DNA of 64,000 nucleotides from Methanospirillum sp. (GTDB lineage Archaea; Halobacteriota; Methanomicrobia; Methanomicrobiales; Methanospirillaceae), in assembly GCA_012728895.1 (NCBI GenBank), contig JAAYEG010000017.1, positions 1 through 64,000 of the forward strand, written 5' to 3'. Below are positions 1 through 8,647 of this stretch, one piece after another (positions within the stretch are counted from its first letter, which is position 1; each line of letters opens with the position of its first letter). The translations under genes were made by a program, and so were the position numbers. The notes below the pieces were generated by a model, which ran no database searches, had not been told where the DNA came from, and saw only the letters and a program-made list of their open reading frames with translations.

Positions 1-1053
1 CGTCCCTGCGTATGCGTGGGTGTCCGGGACGGCGTGGTCCCCGGTGGTGCCGTCGCCCCAGTCCCAGCCGATCCGGGTGATCGCGGTACCGGCGGTGCCT
101 GCCGCCGACGTTCCGCCGACCGTGACCGTGGAGCCGGACACGGTCGGGTACAGGATCAGGGTCGGCGGGTAGGCCTGCGCCGGCGTCGGCGTCTCCGTCG
201 GCTCGACCTCCAACGTCTTCGTCGCCGTGTCGGAGCCGGCGCCGTTCGAGACCGTGAGCGATACAGCGTAGGTGTCCGGGTCCGCGAACCGGTGCGAGGG
301 GTTCTGAACGGTGGAGGTGGAGCCGTCGCCGAAGGTCCAGAGCCAGGTCTTCGCGCCGGTCGATTCGTCCGTGAACTGGACCGTGAGCGGCGCTCGCCCG
401 TCTGTCGGTTTAAAGGAGAACTCGGCGACGGGGGGGTCGATCGGCGGCGGGGGAACGGTGATCGCATGGATCACCTTGGGGGCGTCCCCGCCCGGGCCGG
501 AGGCGCGGAAGGTCGTGATGTAGTTCCCGGGCTGGGAATAGGTATAGACCCAGAAGGGGTCCGAGGTAATGGTGTAGTTCCCGTCCCCGGCGGTCCAGTG
601 ACGGGAGGTGACCTCGCCGGTCGAGGTGTCCGTGAAGCGGACGGTCAGGGGTCCGACCACTTTACAGGTGAACGAGGCATCGATAGCGACGGGGGGTGGA
701 CCCACATGAATTGTCTGTTTTGCTACGGGCTCGGTTAAAAGTGGAGCATTTATAACCGAAAGCGTCACCTCGTAGTCTCCCTGACTTGTGAAGGTATGGA
801 TAGGAGCGGATTCATCCGATGTTGAACCATCACCAAAATCCCACTGCAGTGTGACGCCTAATGGGGGAACTCCTCCCTGGTTATCATAGGTGTGATCGGT
901 GAATTGAACCGTCAACTTCGCCGGACCCGAAGTTACATTCGCGGTAAAACTCGCAAAACTCGTGGCCTCTGCGGGAAATGATAGGAGAAGAAGAGGAAGC
1001 AGGGCTACTATAGCGACCACCACGGGCATATGGCGCTTGGAGCCGGCCTTCAC
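1..1053 (-). CDS. Secreted PKD-domain surface protein, 3'-truncated by the window edge
   Basis: The reading frame is open from a GTG at 1053 to base 1, so only the N-terminal 351 codons are present. A short basic n-region (KAGSKRH) is followed by a hydrophobic signal segment ending near SFPAEA, about residues 9-30. At least three PKD-type beta-sandwich repeats follow (about 33-105, 115-190, 205-285). They show the family hallmarks: WDFGDGSTS near residue 83, a diverged GDGNYTI in the second, and WTFGDGSTS near 233. A fourth (WDWGDGTTG) is starting at the edge. Such repeats act as extracellular or cell-surface spacers in methanogens. ATG at 1029 is an alternative start but would lose the positive residues before the hydrophobic stretch. 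The anchor and any catalytic domain lie outside the window. The order of PKD repeats and the exported location are clear; the function is unknown. Confidence 0.85.
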   Translation of the reverse strand, partial: MKAGSKRHMPVVVAIVALLPLLLLSFPAEATSFASFTANVTSGPAKLTVQFTDHTYDNQGGVPPLGVTLQWDFGDGSTSDESAPIHTFTSQGDYEVTLSVINAPLLTEPVAKQTIHVGPPPVAIDASFTCKVVGPLTVRFTDTSTGEVTSRHWTAGDGNYTITSDPFWVYTYSQPGNYITTFRASGPGGDAPKVIHAITVPPPPIDPPVAEFSFKPTDGRAPLTVQFTDESTGAKTWLWTFGDGSTSTVQNPSHRFADPDTYAVSLTVSNGAGSDTATKTLEVEPTETPTPAQAYPPTLILYPTVSGSTVTVGGTSAAGTAGTAITRIGWDWGDGTTGDHAVPDTHAYAGT

Positions 1054-1210
1054 AACCCCATAATCGGCAGGGCATTATTCTCCCTATCGGATAAGGTTTT
1101 CCAAACGGATCGGTGCCGGGACCGGGACCGTGCCCGGATCACAGTGAGCCGCCGTTGCGGACGGTCCCGATACCCGGAAAAGGGGGGAGAGCGGGGGCGG
1201 GCTTGAGATC

Positions 1211-2080
1211 TCAGGCGTAGATCATCGTCCCGACGCCGTCGCGGGTGAAGAGCTCGAGCAGGAGGTTGTGCTCGGTGTTGCCGTTGATGATGTGTGCGAA
1301 CTGCACGCCGCTCTCGAGGGCCCTGCACATCCCCTCGACCTTGGGGATCATCCCGCCAGCGACCTCGCCCGAACCGATCATCGCGAGCGCCTCGTCCCCG
1401 GAGAGCCGGCGGAAGACCCTCGTGCGGTCGCGGTCCATCACGCCGTCCACGTCCGTCATGTTGATCAGCTTGTAGGCCTTCAGCGCGACTGCGATCATCG
1501 CCGCCGCCGTGTCGGCATTGATGTTGAGCGAGTTTCCGTCGCGGTCGATCGCGATCGGGGCGATGACGGGGATGTACCCGTCGTCGAGCAGGGTCGACAG
1601 GAGCCCGGGGTTCACCTCCTGGATCTCGCCGACGTGCCCGAGGTCGACCTGCTCGTCCCGTTCCCCGACCCGGACCAGCTGGGGACCCATCCGTCGTGCG
1701 ACCAGGAGCCCGCCGTCGTTTCCCGAGATCCCGACACCGTGCGCCCCGCACTTCTGGAGGAGAGAGACGATGTTCGAGGAGATCTTGCCCACGAGCACCA
1801 TCTGCGCGACCTCGAGCGTATCCTCGTCGGTGACCCGCAGCCCCGCGACGAACTTGGGCTCCTTGCCGAGCGCCTTCATCTTCTCGGTGATCTCCGGGCC
1901 GCCGCCGTGGACGAGCACGACGCGGATGCCGATGTAGCGGAGCAGCACCACGTCCCGGATCGCCGCCTCGAGAACGGCCGGATCGACCATCGCGTGGCCG
2001 CCGAGCTTGATCACCATGACCGTGCCGTGGAACTGCTGGATGTAGGGCAGTGCCTCCGTCAGGACTTCAACGCGCCTCAT
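1211..2080 (-). CDS. argB: Acetylglutamate kinase
   Basis: A 289-aa amino-acid kinase phosphorylating N-acetyl-L-glutamate, the second step of the acetylated arginine pathway, in the cytoplasm. Visible motifs are IKLGGHAM (Lys25), the glycine-rich VHGGGPEI near residue 58, NINADTAAA in the ATP-binding half, and the C-terminal IINGN. The length matches bacterial and archaeal ArgB. The start is the ATG at 2080, which overlaps the argJ stop by four bases (ATGA), so translation is probably coupled. It is the last gene of the argC-CBS-argJ-argB run. Whether it is feedback-inhibited by arginine cannot be read from the sequence; the short N-terminus lacks the long helix seen in some arginine-sensitive enzymes (inference). 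Confidence 0.96.
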   Translation of the reverse strand: MRRVEVLTEALPYIQQFHGTVMVIKLGGHAMVDPAVLEAAIRDVVLLRYIGIRVVLVHGGGPEITEKMKALGKEPKFVAGLRVTDEDTLEVAQMVLVGKISSNIVSLLQKCGAHGVGISGNDGGLLVARRMGPQLVRVGERDEQVDLGHVGEIQEVNPGLLSTLLDDGYIPVIAPIAIDRDGNSLNINADTAAAMIAVALKAYKLINMTDVDGVMDRDRTRVFRRLSGDEALAMIGSGEVAGGMIPKVEGMCRALESGVQFAHIINGNTEHNLLLELFTRDGVGTMIYA

Positions 2081-3228
2081 GTCGTGTACTTCCCGTTGAT
2101 CTCGACGTAGCCCTCGGTCAGGTCGCAGCCCCAGGCCGTTGCCTCGCCCTCGCCGGCAGCGAGGTCGAGGCAGAAGACGACCCGCTTCCCGGACATCGCC
2201 GCCTTCGCCCTCGCGAGGTCGACCACGATCTCGCCGCGCGTCACGAGCGGGAGGGCGCTTGGGCCCTCGCCGATCGAGAGCGAGATCGAGTACGGGTCGA
2301 ACTCGACACCGGCCCGGCCGGCGGCCGCCACGATCCGACCCCAGTTCGGGTCCTGGCCGTAGACCGCGGTCTTGACGAGCGGCGAGCCGACGATCGTGCG
2401 GGCGACGACGGCGGCGTCCTCCTCCTCGGGGGCCCCGGTCACGTTCACCTCGATAAGCCGGGTCGCGCCCTCGCCGTCGGCCGCAATCTGGATCGCGAGC
2501 GCCCGGCAGCAGGCCTCGAGGGCCTTCTCGAACCGGTTCGGGTCGACCCTGCCGGCGGTGCCTGTCGCGGTCACGAGAGCGACGTCGTTGGTCGAGGTGT
2601 CGCCGTCGACGACCACACGGTTGAACGAGCGGTCGGCGGCGAGCCGGAGCGCCGCCGTCAGGATCGGCTGTTCGACCGCCGCGTCGGTGTACAGAAACGC
2701 GAGCATGGTCCCCATGTTCGGGGCGATCATGCCCGACCCCTTGCAGATCCCGGCGACCGAGAAACCGTCGGCCTCGATCAGGGCGTGCTTCTCCACGAGG
2801 TCGGTCGTCATGATCGCCCGCGCGGCTGCCGCCTCTCCCTCCTCGTCGTGCCTGAGCGAGCCCGAGAGCCCGCGGGCCTGCCGCCCGATCAGGTCGAGGT
2901 CGAGGTACCGGCCGATCACCCCTGTCGACGCGACGGCGCACTCCCGCTCGTCGATCCCCATCGCACTGCCGCCGATCGCGGCCATCGCGGCTGCATCCTC
3001 GATGCCGCGCCGGCCCGTGTGAGCGTTCGCGCAGCCCGAGTTCGCGATCAGGCCACCGAAACGCCCCCGCCTGACCCGTTCCATCATCAGCTCGACCGGC
3101 GCCGCGCGGACCAGGTTCGAGGTGAAGACACCGGCCGCGGTCCCCTCCGCACGGACCAGGGCGAGCCCGAACTTCCCGTCCTTGACGCCCGCGGCCTCGA
3201 CGCCCTCGATCGCGCAGATCGACCTCAT
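2077..3228 (-). CDS. argJ: Bifunctional ornithine acetyltransferase / N-acetylglutamate synthase
   Basis: A 383-aa ArgJ that recycles the acetyl group from N-acetylornithine to glutamate, making the arginine pathway cyclic. The family self-cleaves into alpha and beta chains at a conserved Thr. The motif [11 protein letters not shown] is present (about residues 162-172) and the predicted nucleophile is Thr174. The residue just before the cleavage point is Gly173, whereas the common form is Ala-Thr. Whether it is bifunctional or only an ornithine acetyltransferase cannot be decided from sequence alone. It overlaps the upstream CBS gene and the downstream argB by four bases each. Confidence 0.96.
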   Translation of the reverse strand: MRSICAIEGVEAAGVKDGKFGLALVRAEGTAAGVFTSNLVRAAPVELMMERVRRGRFGGLIANSGCANAHTGRRGIEDAAAMAAIGGSAMGIDERECAVASTGVIGRYLDLDLIGRQARGLSGSLRHDEEGEAAAARAIMTTDLVEKHALIEADGFSVAGICKGSGMIAPNMGTMLAFLYTDAAVEQPILTAALRLAADRSFNRVVVDGDTSTNDVALVTATGTAGRVDPNRFEKALEACCRALAIQIAADGEGATRLIEVNVTGAPEEEDAAVVARTIVGSPLVKTAVYGQDPNWGRIVAAAGRAGVEFDPYSISLSIGEGPSALPLVTRGEIVVDLARAKAAMSGKRVVFCLDLAAGEGEATAWGCDLTEGYVEINGKYTT

Positions 3229-3707
3229 TCGGCGGGCTCCCGGCCGGCCGCGAGCCCCTGGACGATGTCCGAGCGAGTCACGATACCGACCAGCTCGGCG
3301 CCCCGCATCACGGGCAGCCTGACGATCCCCTCGCGGAGCATGAGCGCTGCCGCGTCCGCGATCTCCAGGTCGCCCCCGATCGAGATCGGGGGCTCGCTCA
3401 TCACCTCGGAGACGGCCATGGTCCCGATGTCCGTGAGCGCCGCCTTGGTCTTCTCCCAGTTGATGAACTCCCGGATCGGCACCTCGATGATCTCGAGCGG
3501 CGACGGCAGCCAGAGGTCCTCCGAGGGCGGGCGGGTCGAGAGGAGGGCGAGCAGGTCCGAGTCGGTCACCATCCCGACCAGGCGCGTCCCGTCGAGAACG
3601 GGAAGCCCTCCTATCCGGTTCTCGCGCATGATCCGGGCCGCGTCACGGACGGTCGCTTGCGCCTGGATCGTGACCGGGTCCGGGCTCATGATCTCGCTGA
3701 CCTTCAT
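3225..3707 (-). CDS. CBS-domain pair protein inside the arginine operon
   Basis: A protein of about 160 aa made of two CBS modules (about residues 1-55 and 100-155) joined by a 40-residue insert containing [16 protein letters not shown] pairs usually bind AMP, ATP or SAM and sense energy state; no catalytic or DNA-binding domain is present here. The start at ATG 3707 is preferred because GAGG (3715-3718) lies about 7 bases upstream. A GTG at 3713 is an alternative but sits too close to that site. It lies 9 bases after argC and overlaps argJ by 4 bases, so it is co-transcribed with argC, argJ and argB. A regulatory role on arginine enzymes is inference only. Confidence 0.88.
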   Translation of the reverse strand: MKVSEIMSPDPVTIQAQATVRDAARIMRENRIGGLPVLDGTRLVGMVTDSDLLALLSTRPPSEDLWLPSPLEIIEVPIREFINWEKTKAALTDIGTMAVSEVMSEPPISIGGDLEIADAAALMLREGIVRLPVMRGAELVGIVTRSDIVQGLAAGREPAE

Positions 3708-3716
3708 TGTCACGCC

Positions 3717-4709
3717 TCAGGGTGCGACGCCGGCCGATCGAAGCCCGTCGTCCTCGTTGTAGCCGCACATCAGGTTCATGTTCTGGATCGCCTGGCCCGC
3801 CGCGCCCTTGACCAGGTTGTCGATCGCGGAGACCACGACGGCGCGGTCCTCGGATACCTCGACCGCCAGGTCGCAGTAATTCGAGCCGCGGACCGACGAG
3901 AGGCTCGGCGGCTGGTACCGGACGAAGGGTTCCCTCGCGTAGAACCTGCGGTAGAGCCCCTCGACCTCCTCCTGCTCCATCGGCTCCCGGAGCAGGATGT
4001 GAGCGGTCGTCAGGATACCGCGGTTGACCGGCAGGAGATGTGGCGTGAAGTAGCACCTGGCCTCCGACCCGAGCGCCGCCAGCTCCTGGCGCATCTCGGC
4101 GAGGTGCCGATGACCCGTCCACTTGTAGGCGGTGCACGTGTCGCCGACGTTCGGGTAGTGGGTCACGGCCGACGGATTGTCCCCTGCCCCTGAGACCCCC
4201 GTCTTCGAGTCGTAGACCACGGTCCTGGCGAAGGAGGCGAGCGGCGCTGCCGCGAGGGTCGCCCCCGTGGGGAAGCAGCCGGGGTTCGAGACGAACGGGA
4301 CCCCGACGACCGCGTCGCGACGGAGTTCGGGGATCCCGTAGGGGGCCGCGAACCAGTCGGTGTGCTCGACGGCGTAGACCGCCTCGAAGACCTCCTTCGG
4401 CAGCCGGTAGTCGGCCGAGAGGTCGACGACGCGGATCCCCCGGTCGAGGAGCGGGCGGGCGTACCGCATCGCCGCCGTGTGCGGGACGGCGAGGAACGCG
4501 AAGTCCGCCTCGATCCCCCCGACATCGGGGTTCGAGAAGACCAGGTCCGTGAACCCCGCGAGATGGGGGTGTACCTGCGTGAGCGGCGTGCCGTCGTGCT
4601 TCCGCGAGGTCACGACGGTCACCTCTGTCGAGGAGTGGGAGGCGAGCAGGCGGACCAGCTCGCCACCGGCATACCCGGAGGCCCCGACGATGGCGATCTC
4701 CATGCGCAT
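3717..4709 (-). CDS. argC: N-acetyl-gamma-glutamyl-phosphate reductase
   Basis: A 330-aa NADPH-dependent reductase of the third arginine step. The N-terminal Rossmann loop [12 protein letters not shown] (about residues 9-20) and the catalytic cysteine in [10 protein letters not shown] (Cys145) are clear. It heads the arg run on the minus strand. Two start codons are close: ATG 4709 (MRMEIAIVG) and ATG 4703 (MEIAIVG). The upstream stretch has no convincing ribosome site, and a CTTAAAG box lies about 20-25 bases before 4709, so a leaderless transcript is plausible. Confidence 0.95.
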   Translation of the reverse strand: MRMEIAIVGASGYAGGELVRLLASHSSTEVTVVTSRKHDGTPLTQVHPHLAGFTDLVFSNPDVGGIEADFAFLAVPHTAAMRYARPLLDRGIRVVDLSADYRLPKEVFEAVYAVEHTDWFAAPYGIPELRRDAVVGVPFVSNPGCFPTGATLAAAPLASFARTVVYDSKTGVSGAGDNPSAVTHYPNVGDTCTAYKWTGHRHLAEMRQELAALGSEARCYFTPHLLPVNRGILTTAHILLREPMEQEEVEGLYRRFYAREPFVRYQPPSLSSVRGSNYCDLAVEVSEDRAVVVSAIDNLVKGAAGQAIQNMNLMCGYNEDDGLRSAGVAP

Positions 4710-4743
4710 ATATCTATACGAGCGCGCTTTAAGGGGATCGATA
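4710..4743 (-). promoter_or_regulatory. Probable arg operon core promoter
   Basis: The short gap between hisG and argC contains CTTAAAGCGCG and, closer to the gene, GTATAGATATA. The first is at the usual TATA distance for a leaderless start at 4703-4709. This suggests argC-CBS-argJ-argB is transcribed separately from hisG despite the 34-base spacing. Inferred from base composition only. Confidence 0.4.
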
Positions 4744-5616
4744 TCAGCGGATGATCTTGGCGATCGGGAGCTCCAGGATGTCCTCGGCCCCCGCGGCCTT
4801 CAGGAGCGGGATCAGCCGGTTCACTTCCGACTTCTTGACCACCGTCTCGACCGAGAAGTACTCGATTCCGAAGAGCGCCGATACGGTCGGGCGCTTCAGG
4901 GCGGGCAGAGCGGCCATCAACGTCTCGACGGCGTGGGCGGGAACGTTCATCGAGAGCAGAGCCCTCGAGCGTGCGTCGAGGACGCCGAGCAGCAGGGTCG
5001 TGAGCTCGTCGATCGCCTGCCGGCGAGCCGGGTCGGCCCAGGCTTCGCGGTTCGCGACGATCACGGTGTACGACTCCATGATCTGGCCGATGATCTTCAG
5101 CCCGTTTTGCCTGAGCGTGGTCCCCGTCTCGGTCAGGTCGACCACCACGTCCATCAGGTCGGGGACTTTTGCCTCCGAGGCGCCGTACGACGGGAAGAGA
5201 TGCACCTCGATCCCCAGGTTCTCGAAAAAATCCCCGGTCAGACGGGGGTACTCGGTCGTCACCCGCGCACCCGGCCGGATCACCTCGACCGAGTCCGCCG
5301 GGTCGCCACCGTGCACCGCAACCACGATCCTGACCGTCCCCTCCCCCGTCTTGGAATAGTTGAGCTTCGCGACCTCGACCACGTCGGCGTCGGTCTCCCG
5401 GACCCAGTCGAGCCCCGATATCCCCAGGTCGAAGTAGCCGAGCCCGACGTACTGGGGGATCTCCTGCGGCCTTAGGATCTTGACCTTGCCGATCCTCTGG
5501 TCCCTGATCACGGGGTTGTAGTCGCGGTCGGTCCGCCTCACCTCGAGGTCGGCCTCGCGGAAGAGAGCGAGCGTCTGCTCCTCGAGCGAACCCTTCGGGA
5601 GCGCGATGCTGATCAT
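4744..5616 (-). CDS. hisG: ATP phosphoribosyltransferase, long form
   Basis: A 290-aa HisG that joins ATP and PRPP in the first step of histidine synthesis. The N-terminus [13 protein letters not shown] and the PRPP-loop region with [16 protein letters not shown] are visible. The last 75 residues form the C-terminal ACT/PII-like allosteric domain of the long, HisZ-independent class. ATGs at 5628, 5625 and 5616 are all in frame. A TTTATCC box at about 5638-5645 puts transcription start near 5616, so the innermost ATG (MISIALPKG) is chosen as a leaderless start. Confidence in the family is high and in the exact start moderate. Confidence 0.93.
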   Translation of the reverse strand: MISIALPKGSLEEQTLALFREADLEVRRTDRDYNPVIRDQRIGKVKILRPQEIPQYVGLGYFDLGISGLDWVRETDADVVEVAKLNYSKTGEGTVRIVVAVHGGDPADSVEVIRPGARVTTEYPRLTGDFFENLGIEVHLFPSYGASEAKVPDLMDVVVDLTETGTTLRQNGLKIIGQIMESYTVIVANREAWADPARRQAIDELTTLLLGVLDARSRALLSMNVPAHAVETLMAALPALKRPTVSALFGIEYFSVETVVKKSEVNRLIPLLKAAGAEDILELPIAKIIR

Positions 5617-5657
5617 GCGAAACATCATGCGCGGGAGAAGAGGATAAATGGCAGCGC

Positions 5658-6917
5658 TCAGTCGAGGAGGTGGACCACGAAGCCGGAGAGAACCTTCGGC
5701 TCGAACCAGGTCGACTTCGGCGGCATCACGAGCCCGGCGTCGGCGCAGTCGAGCACCGTCCCGATCGGGAGGGGCTGGAGCGCGAACGCCACCGCGAACT
5801 CGCCCGAGGCGACGGCGTCCGTCAGACGCGTCAGCGGCTTCGCCCCGCCGAGGTAGTGGAGGCGCGGGTCGCCACGCGGGTCTGTGATCCCGAAGATCGG
5901 GTCGAGCACCCGGTCCTGGAGGTACTGGACGTCGAGTCCGGTGATCAGCCCCTCCTCGGGGTTCCGGGGGAACGAGAGCTCGTACCACTGCCCGGGGAGG
6001 TACATGTGGAGCACGCGCCGGCCCGGTGCCACCGGTCCCCGCGGGGGGATGTGGAAGCCCCGCGCGTCGACGCCCTCTATCGGTTCGACCGTGCCGAGCG
6101 CCCGGAGCGCCCGGAGACAGCCTCCGGGGGTGAGGGGGCCGAGGTCGGCCAGGAGACGGGAGTAGCCGTGGAGCCGGACACGGTCGTGGGCGAAGAGGAC
6201 GGCCATGAACCGTCCGGACTCGGCCGTTCCCCTCCCCGAGGCCTGCCGCGCGGCGGCGACGGCGACCGCGGACTTCGCCCGGTGGTGACCGTCGGCGATG
6301 TACAGGGCGTCCACCCCGGTGAAGGCCTCCTCCAGGGCGGCGATCGCGGCGGGGTCGTCGATACGGTGGAGCCGGTGGCGCATCCCGGGCTCGGGCGCCG
6401 TCTCGGTCGAGACCGGGGTCTTCCTGGCGAGCCGTTCGATCCCGGCGTGCAGTCCGCCCGGGTCGCGGTACAGGAGAAAGACGAGGCCGGTGTTGGCGTT
6501 CACGGCCTCGACATGGCGCGTGCGGTCCCGTTCCTTGTCGTACCGCGTCTGCTCGTGCCTCCGGACCACCCCGGACTCGTAGTCGCCGACCCCGATGCAG
6601 GCGACCAGGCCCGTGTACGTCCGCTCGGGGGTGACGACCTCGTAGACATAGAACCCGGGAGAGGGATCCTGGCGCATGAGCCCGTCACCGAGGAGCTTCC
6701 GGAAGCGGCTCCCGGCGAGGGAGTAGATCCGGTCATCGCCGGCCGGAACGCCCGGGAGGTCCGCGTCCGCACGGATCACCGAGAGAAACGAGAGCGGGTT
6801 CTCCGCGATGATGCCGCGCGCCTCGCGGGCCGAGACGACGTCGTACGGCACGGACGGGATCGCCTGGTCCTGGCCCTGGGCCGGCCTGACGCCCGAGAAC
6901 GGATGGATCTGCACCAT
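5658..6917 (-). CDS. DUF1015 family protein
   Basis: A 419-aa cytoplasmic protein of the DUF1015 family, common in methanogens and some anaerobic bacteria. Recognisable features are HPFSGVRPA at the N-terminus, a VPYDVVSAREAR stretch, EQTRYDKERDRTRHVEA and IADGHHRAKSA, giving several conserved His and Arg residues that suggest a binding or catalytic site. No biochemical role is established that I can name with confidence. It ends about 40 bases before hisG on the same strand. The upstream gap has TTAAGTC and GTTAAC boxes that could be its promoter, consistent with a short leader. Confidence 0.85.
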   Translation of the reverse strand: MVQIHPFSGVRPAQGQDQAIPSVPYDVVSAREARGIIAENPLSFLSVIRADADLPGVPAGDDRIYSLAGSRFRKLLGDGLMRQDPSPGFYVYEVVTPERTYTGLVACIGVGDYESGVVRRHEQTRYDKERDRTRHVEAVNANTGLVFLLYRDPGGLHAGIERLARKTPVSTETAPEPGMRHRLHRIDDPAAIAALEEAFTGVDALYIADGHHRAKSAVAVAAARQASGRGTAESGRFMAVLFAHDRVRLHGYSRLLADLGPLTPGGCLRALRALGTVEPIEGVDARGFHIPPRGPVAPGRRVLHMYLPGQWYELSFPRNPEEGLITGLDVQYLQDRVLDPIFGITDPRGDPRLHYLGGAKPLTRLTDAVASGEFAVAFALQPLPIGTVLDCADAGLVMPPKSTWFEPKVLSGFVVHLLD

Positions 6918-7411
6918 GGATCCCGGTTAACTTGGGCGTGAATCGACTTAAGTCCCTGTGCCGGCCCGGCGGACCGCGGCGCAGGGTGAACCGGCACCAG
7001 CGGCGGGGCGTGCAGAGGGGATCGGACGGAACGACCATGCTGAACGCCCTGACAAGCGGATGGGCAGGCCGGGAGTAGCGCTCTTCTCCCGGAAGGCAGG
7101 GTCATGGGGCAGGGTTCCGCTCCGCCGGTGACCGGGACCATGTCGGGGCTCGGTCCTTTCATTTCACTGCCACGGCAACCCGCAGCCGGACAGCGACCCG
7201 TGATGGAGGGGAGCGGACCCCGGTGCAGGGAGGAGACGAGATCCCCGCCGGCTCGATCCCGTCCCCTGGGATTCCGCTCTGAAAGAAGTCTGCAGTGCTG
7301 TTGAGAGGAACGGCCCGCACCGCTCCCGTGAGACGACGGGACGTCACCCGGGGCGGTCGATCCCGCGGGTCGGAAGCTCCCGGGCCGAGCGGAGAAGGAG
7401 CAACCCCTCCA
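6918..7411. other. Non-coding gap, 494 bases
   Basis: GC-rich sequence between two minus-strand genes. Apart from the probable DUF1015 promoter (ACTTAAGTC and AGTTAACC on the minus strand, about 6928-6950) I see no gene, tRNA-like fold or strong repeat. The open frames crossing it have arginine/serine/proline-rich translations typical of shadow frames at this GC content. Confidence 0.6.
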
Positions 7412-7915
7412 TCACGCGGGACGGAGGGGGAGGGACTGGGGGATGCCCGGTTCCTGTGGGTCGGCCCGTTCGAGCCAGGCCTCACGCCAGAAGTGGAAGC
7501 AGGATCGGTCGCAGCCCTCGTGACGCTCCCCGTTGCAGTAGACGCCCTCGAGGAACACAGTCGGGCTCTTCAGTCGCCTCACCTCCCCGGTCGACTCGAG
7601 CTTGATCACCTCGACGGTCTTGAAGACCCTGAATACCCTGCCGCTGTATGACTCCATCTCGGGCATGAAGTAGAGACCCCTGCACCGCCGTCGCTCGTCC
7701 AGGGTTGCATAGATCTCTTCGAGATGCCGAACCCTGGCGTATTCTCCCGGCCGGAGGTCCAGGGGTTCGATTCCCGGGGATTCCGTCGGGGGTGCGGGGG
7801 CGCCGGGTGCCGAATCAGCGGTCAGTTGGTGATTGACGCCATGAAGCGCCTGGACCACCCTCGACCTGATGCCACGCCCGAGGCGTAAAGAAAGAGGTGC
7901 TGCCGGAACGCTCAT
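7412..7915 (-). CDS. Conserved hypothetical protein with a Cys-rich C-terminal motif
   Basis: A protein of about 167 aa from ATG 7915. An upstream in-frame ATG at 7966 would add 17 residues. The first 60 residues are low-complexity and Arg/Pro/Ala-rich. The conserved-looking part runs from YARVRHLEEIYATLDE to the end and contains MPEMESYSGRVFRVFKTVE and then VFLEGVYCNG, GCDRSCFHFWREAWLER. The three Cys (C-x6-C-x3-C) plus His suggest a metal or structural site. I have a loose memory of similar motifs near polysaccharide loci, but I do not assign a function. An AT-rich region with two palindromes lies upstream, shared with the divergent acetyltransferase. Confidence 0.65.
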   Translation of the reverse strand: MSVPAAPLSLRLGRGIRSRVVQALHGVNHQLTADSAPGAPAPPTESPGIEPLDLRPGEYARVRHLEEIYATLDERRRCRGLYFMPEMESYSGRVFRVFKTVEVIKLESTGEVRRLKSPTVFLEGVYCNGERHEGCDRSCFHFWREAWLERADPQEPGIPQSLPLRPA

Positions 7916-7959
7916 GCGCAGAACCGTCGGGAGGAGGAAGTTACAACACGCTCGATCAG

Positions 7960-8040
7960 AATTCATTAGTGTGTTTAGTAAACATGATCCTACTTAATAA
8001 TTCGTTTCATATTCATGTTCATGGCCATGATATAAAGTTA
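7960..8040. promoter_or_regulatory. AT-rich divergent promoter island with two palindromes
   Basis: This is a sharp AT-rich patch in GC-rich DNA between the Cys-motif protein (minus) and the rimI-like gene (plus). It holds TGTTTA-G-TAAACA at 7972-7984, a 13-base palindrome, and the perfect 12-base palindrome TCATGGCCATGA at 8019-8030. TATA-like TTAATAATTC lies between them. Symmetric sites here are the sort bound by dimeric archaeal regulators; binding is inferred. Confidence 0.5.
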
Positions 8041-8185
8041 CCCCTCCCTCCGACCCGCCACCAGGGGGTCTCCGGTTACCGGGGTCCCGCCCCCCGGTTT
8101 TCCAGGGCGCCGGGAGAACGGCTCGGCGCGACGACGCTCATCCGATGCCAAGCCTGATATGGAGGATCGGCCAACCAGACAGGGG

Positions 8186-8647
8186 ATGATGGCGGAGCCG
8201 CTCCGGATCCACCGGGCCCGGGCCCACGACCTCCCCGGCGTCGCGGCGATCGAGCGGGTCTCGTTCCCGGACCCGTGGGACCAGTCCACCCTCGCCTGGA
8301 TCCTGGAGTACTGCGGCGACTTCTTCTTCGTCGCGACGGCAGGGAGCGCCGTGGCCGGGTTCCTGGCGGGCGCCGTCGAGGACACGGGCGAGCAGGTGAT
8401 CGGCCACATCTGCAACTTCGCGGTTTCCCCGGGGTTCCGGAAGCGCGGGATCGGCCGGCAGCTCGTCGCCCGTGTCGAGCAGCAGTTCCTGATCGCCGGG
8501 GCCTCTGCCGTCCAGCTCGAGGTCCGCGCCTCGAACCGTGAGGCGCAGGCCTTCTACCGGCGGTGCGGATACCGCGAGGTCTTCCAGATCCCCGGCTACT
8601 ACGCGAACGGCGAGGATGCGCACGTCATGATGCGCTGGTTCCGCTAA
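8186..8647 (+). CDS. rimI: RimI-like ribosomal-protein/N-terminal acetyltransferase (GNAT)
   Basis: A protein of about 153 aa with a full GNAT fold: IHRARAHDLPGVAAIE at the start, the acetyl-CoA loop in SPGFRKRGIGRQLV (Q/RxxGxG/A type), and ASNREAQAFYRRCGYRE, which is typical of RimI/NAA10-like N-terminal acetyltransferases. In archaea this family acetylates protein N-termini broadly. ATG 8186 (or the adjacent 8189) fits the family N-terminus; an ATG at 8159 would add nine polar residues. It converges on hmgA and their ends overlap by four bases. Confidence 0.85.
   Translation: MMAEPLRIHRARAHDLPGVAAIERVSFPDPWDQSTLAWILEYCGDFFFVATAGSAVAGFLAGAVEDTGEQVIGHICNFAVSPGFRKRGIGRQLVARVEQQFLIAGASAVQLEVRASNREAQAFYRRCGYREVFQIPGYYANGEDAHVMMRWFR

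Noticed and set aside
1211-2941. Long minus-strand frame ending in ArgB
   Set aside because: Only the part from 2080 down encodes ArgB; upstream the frame is a shadow of argJ with Arg/Gly/Asp-rich translation.
2050-3762. 570-aa plus-strand frame across argJ and CBS
   Set aside because: Antisense shadow of clearly recognised genes; no domain of its own.
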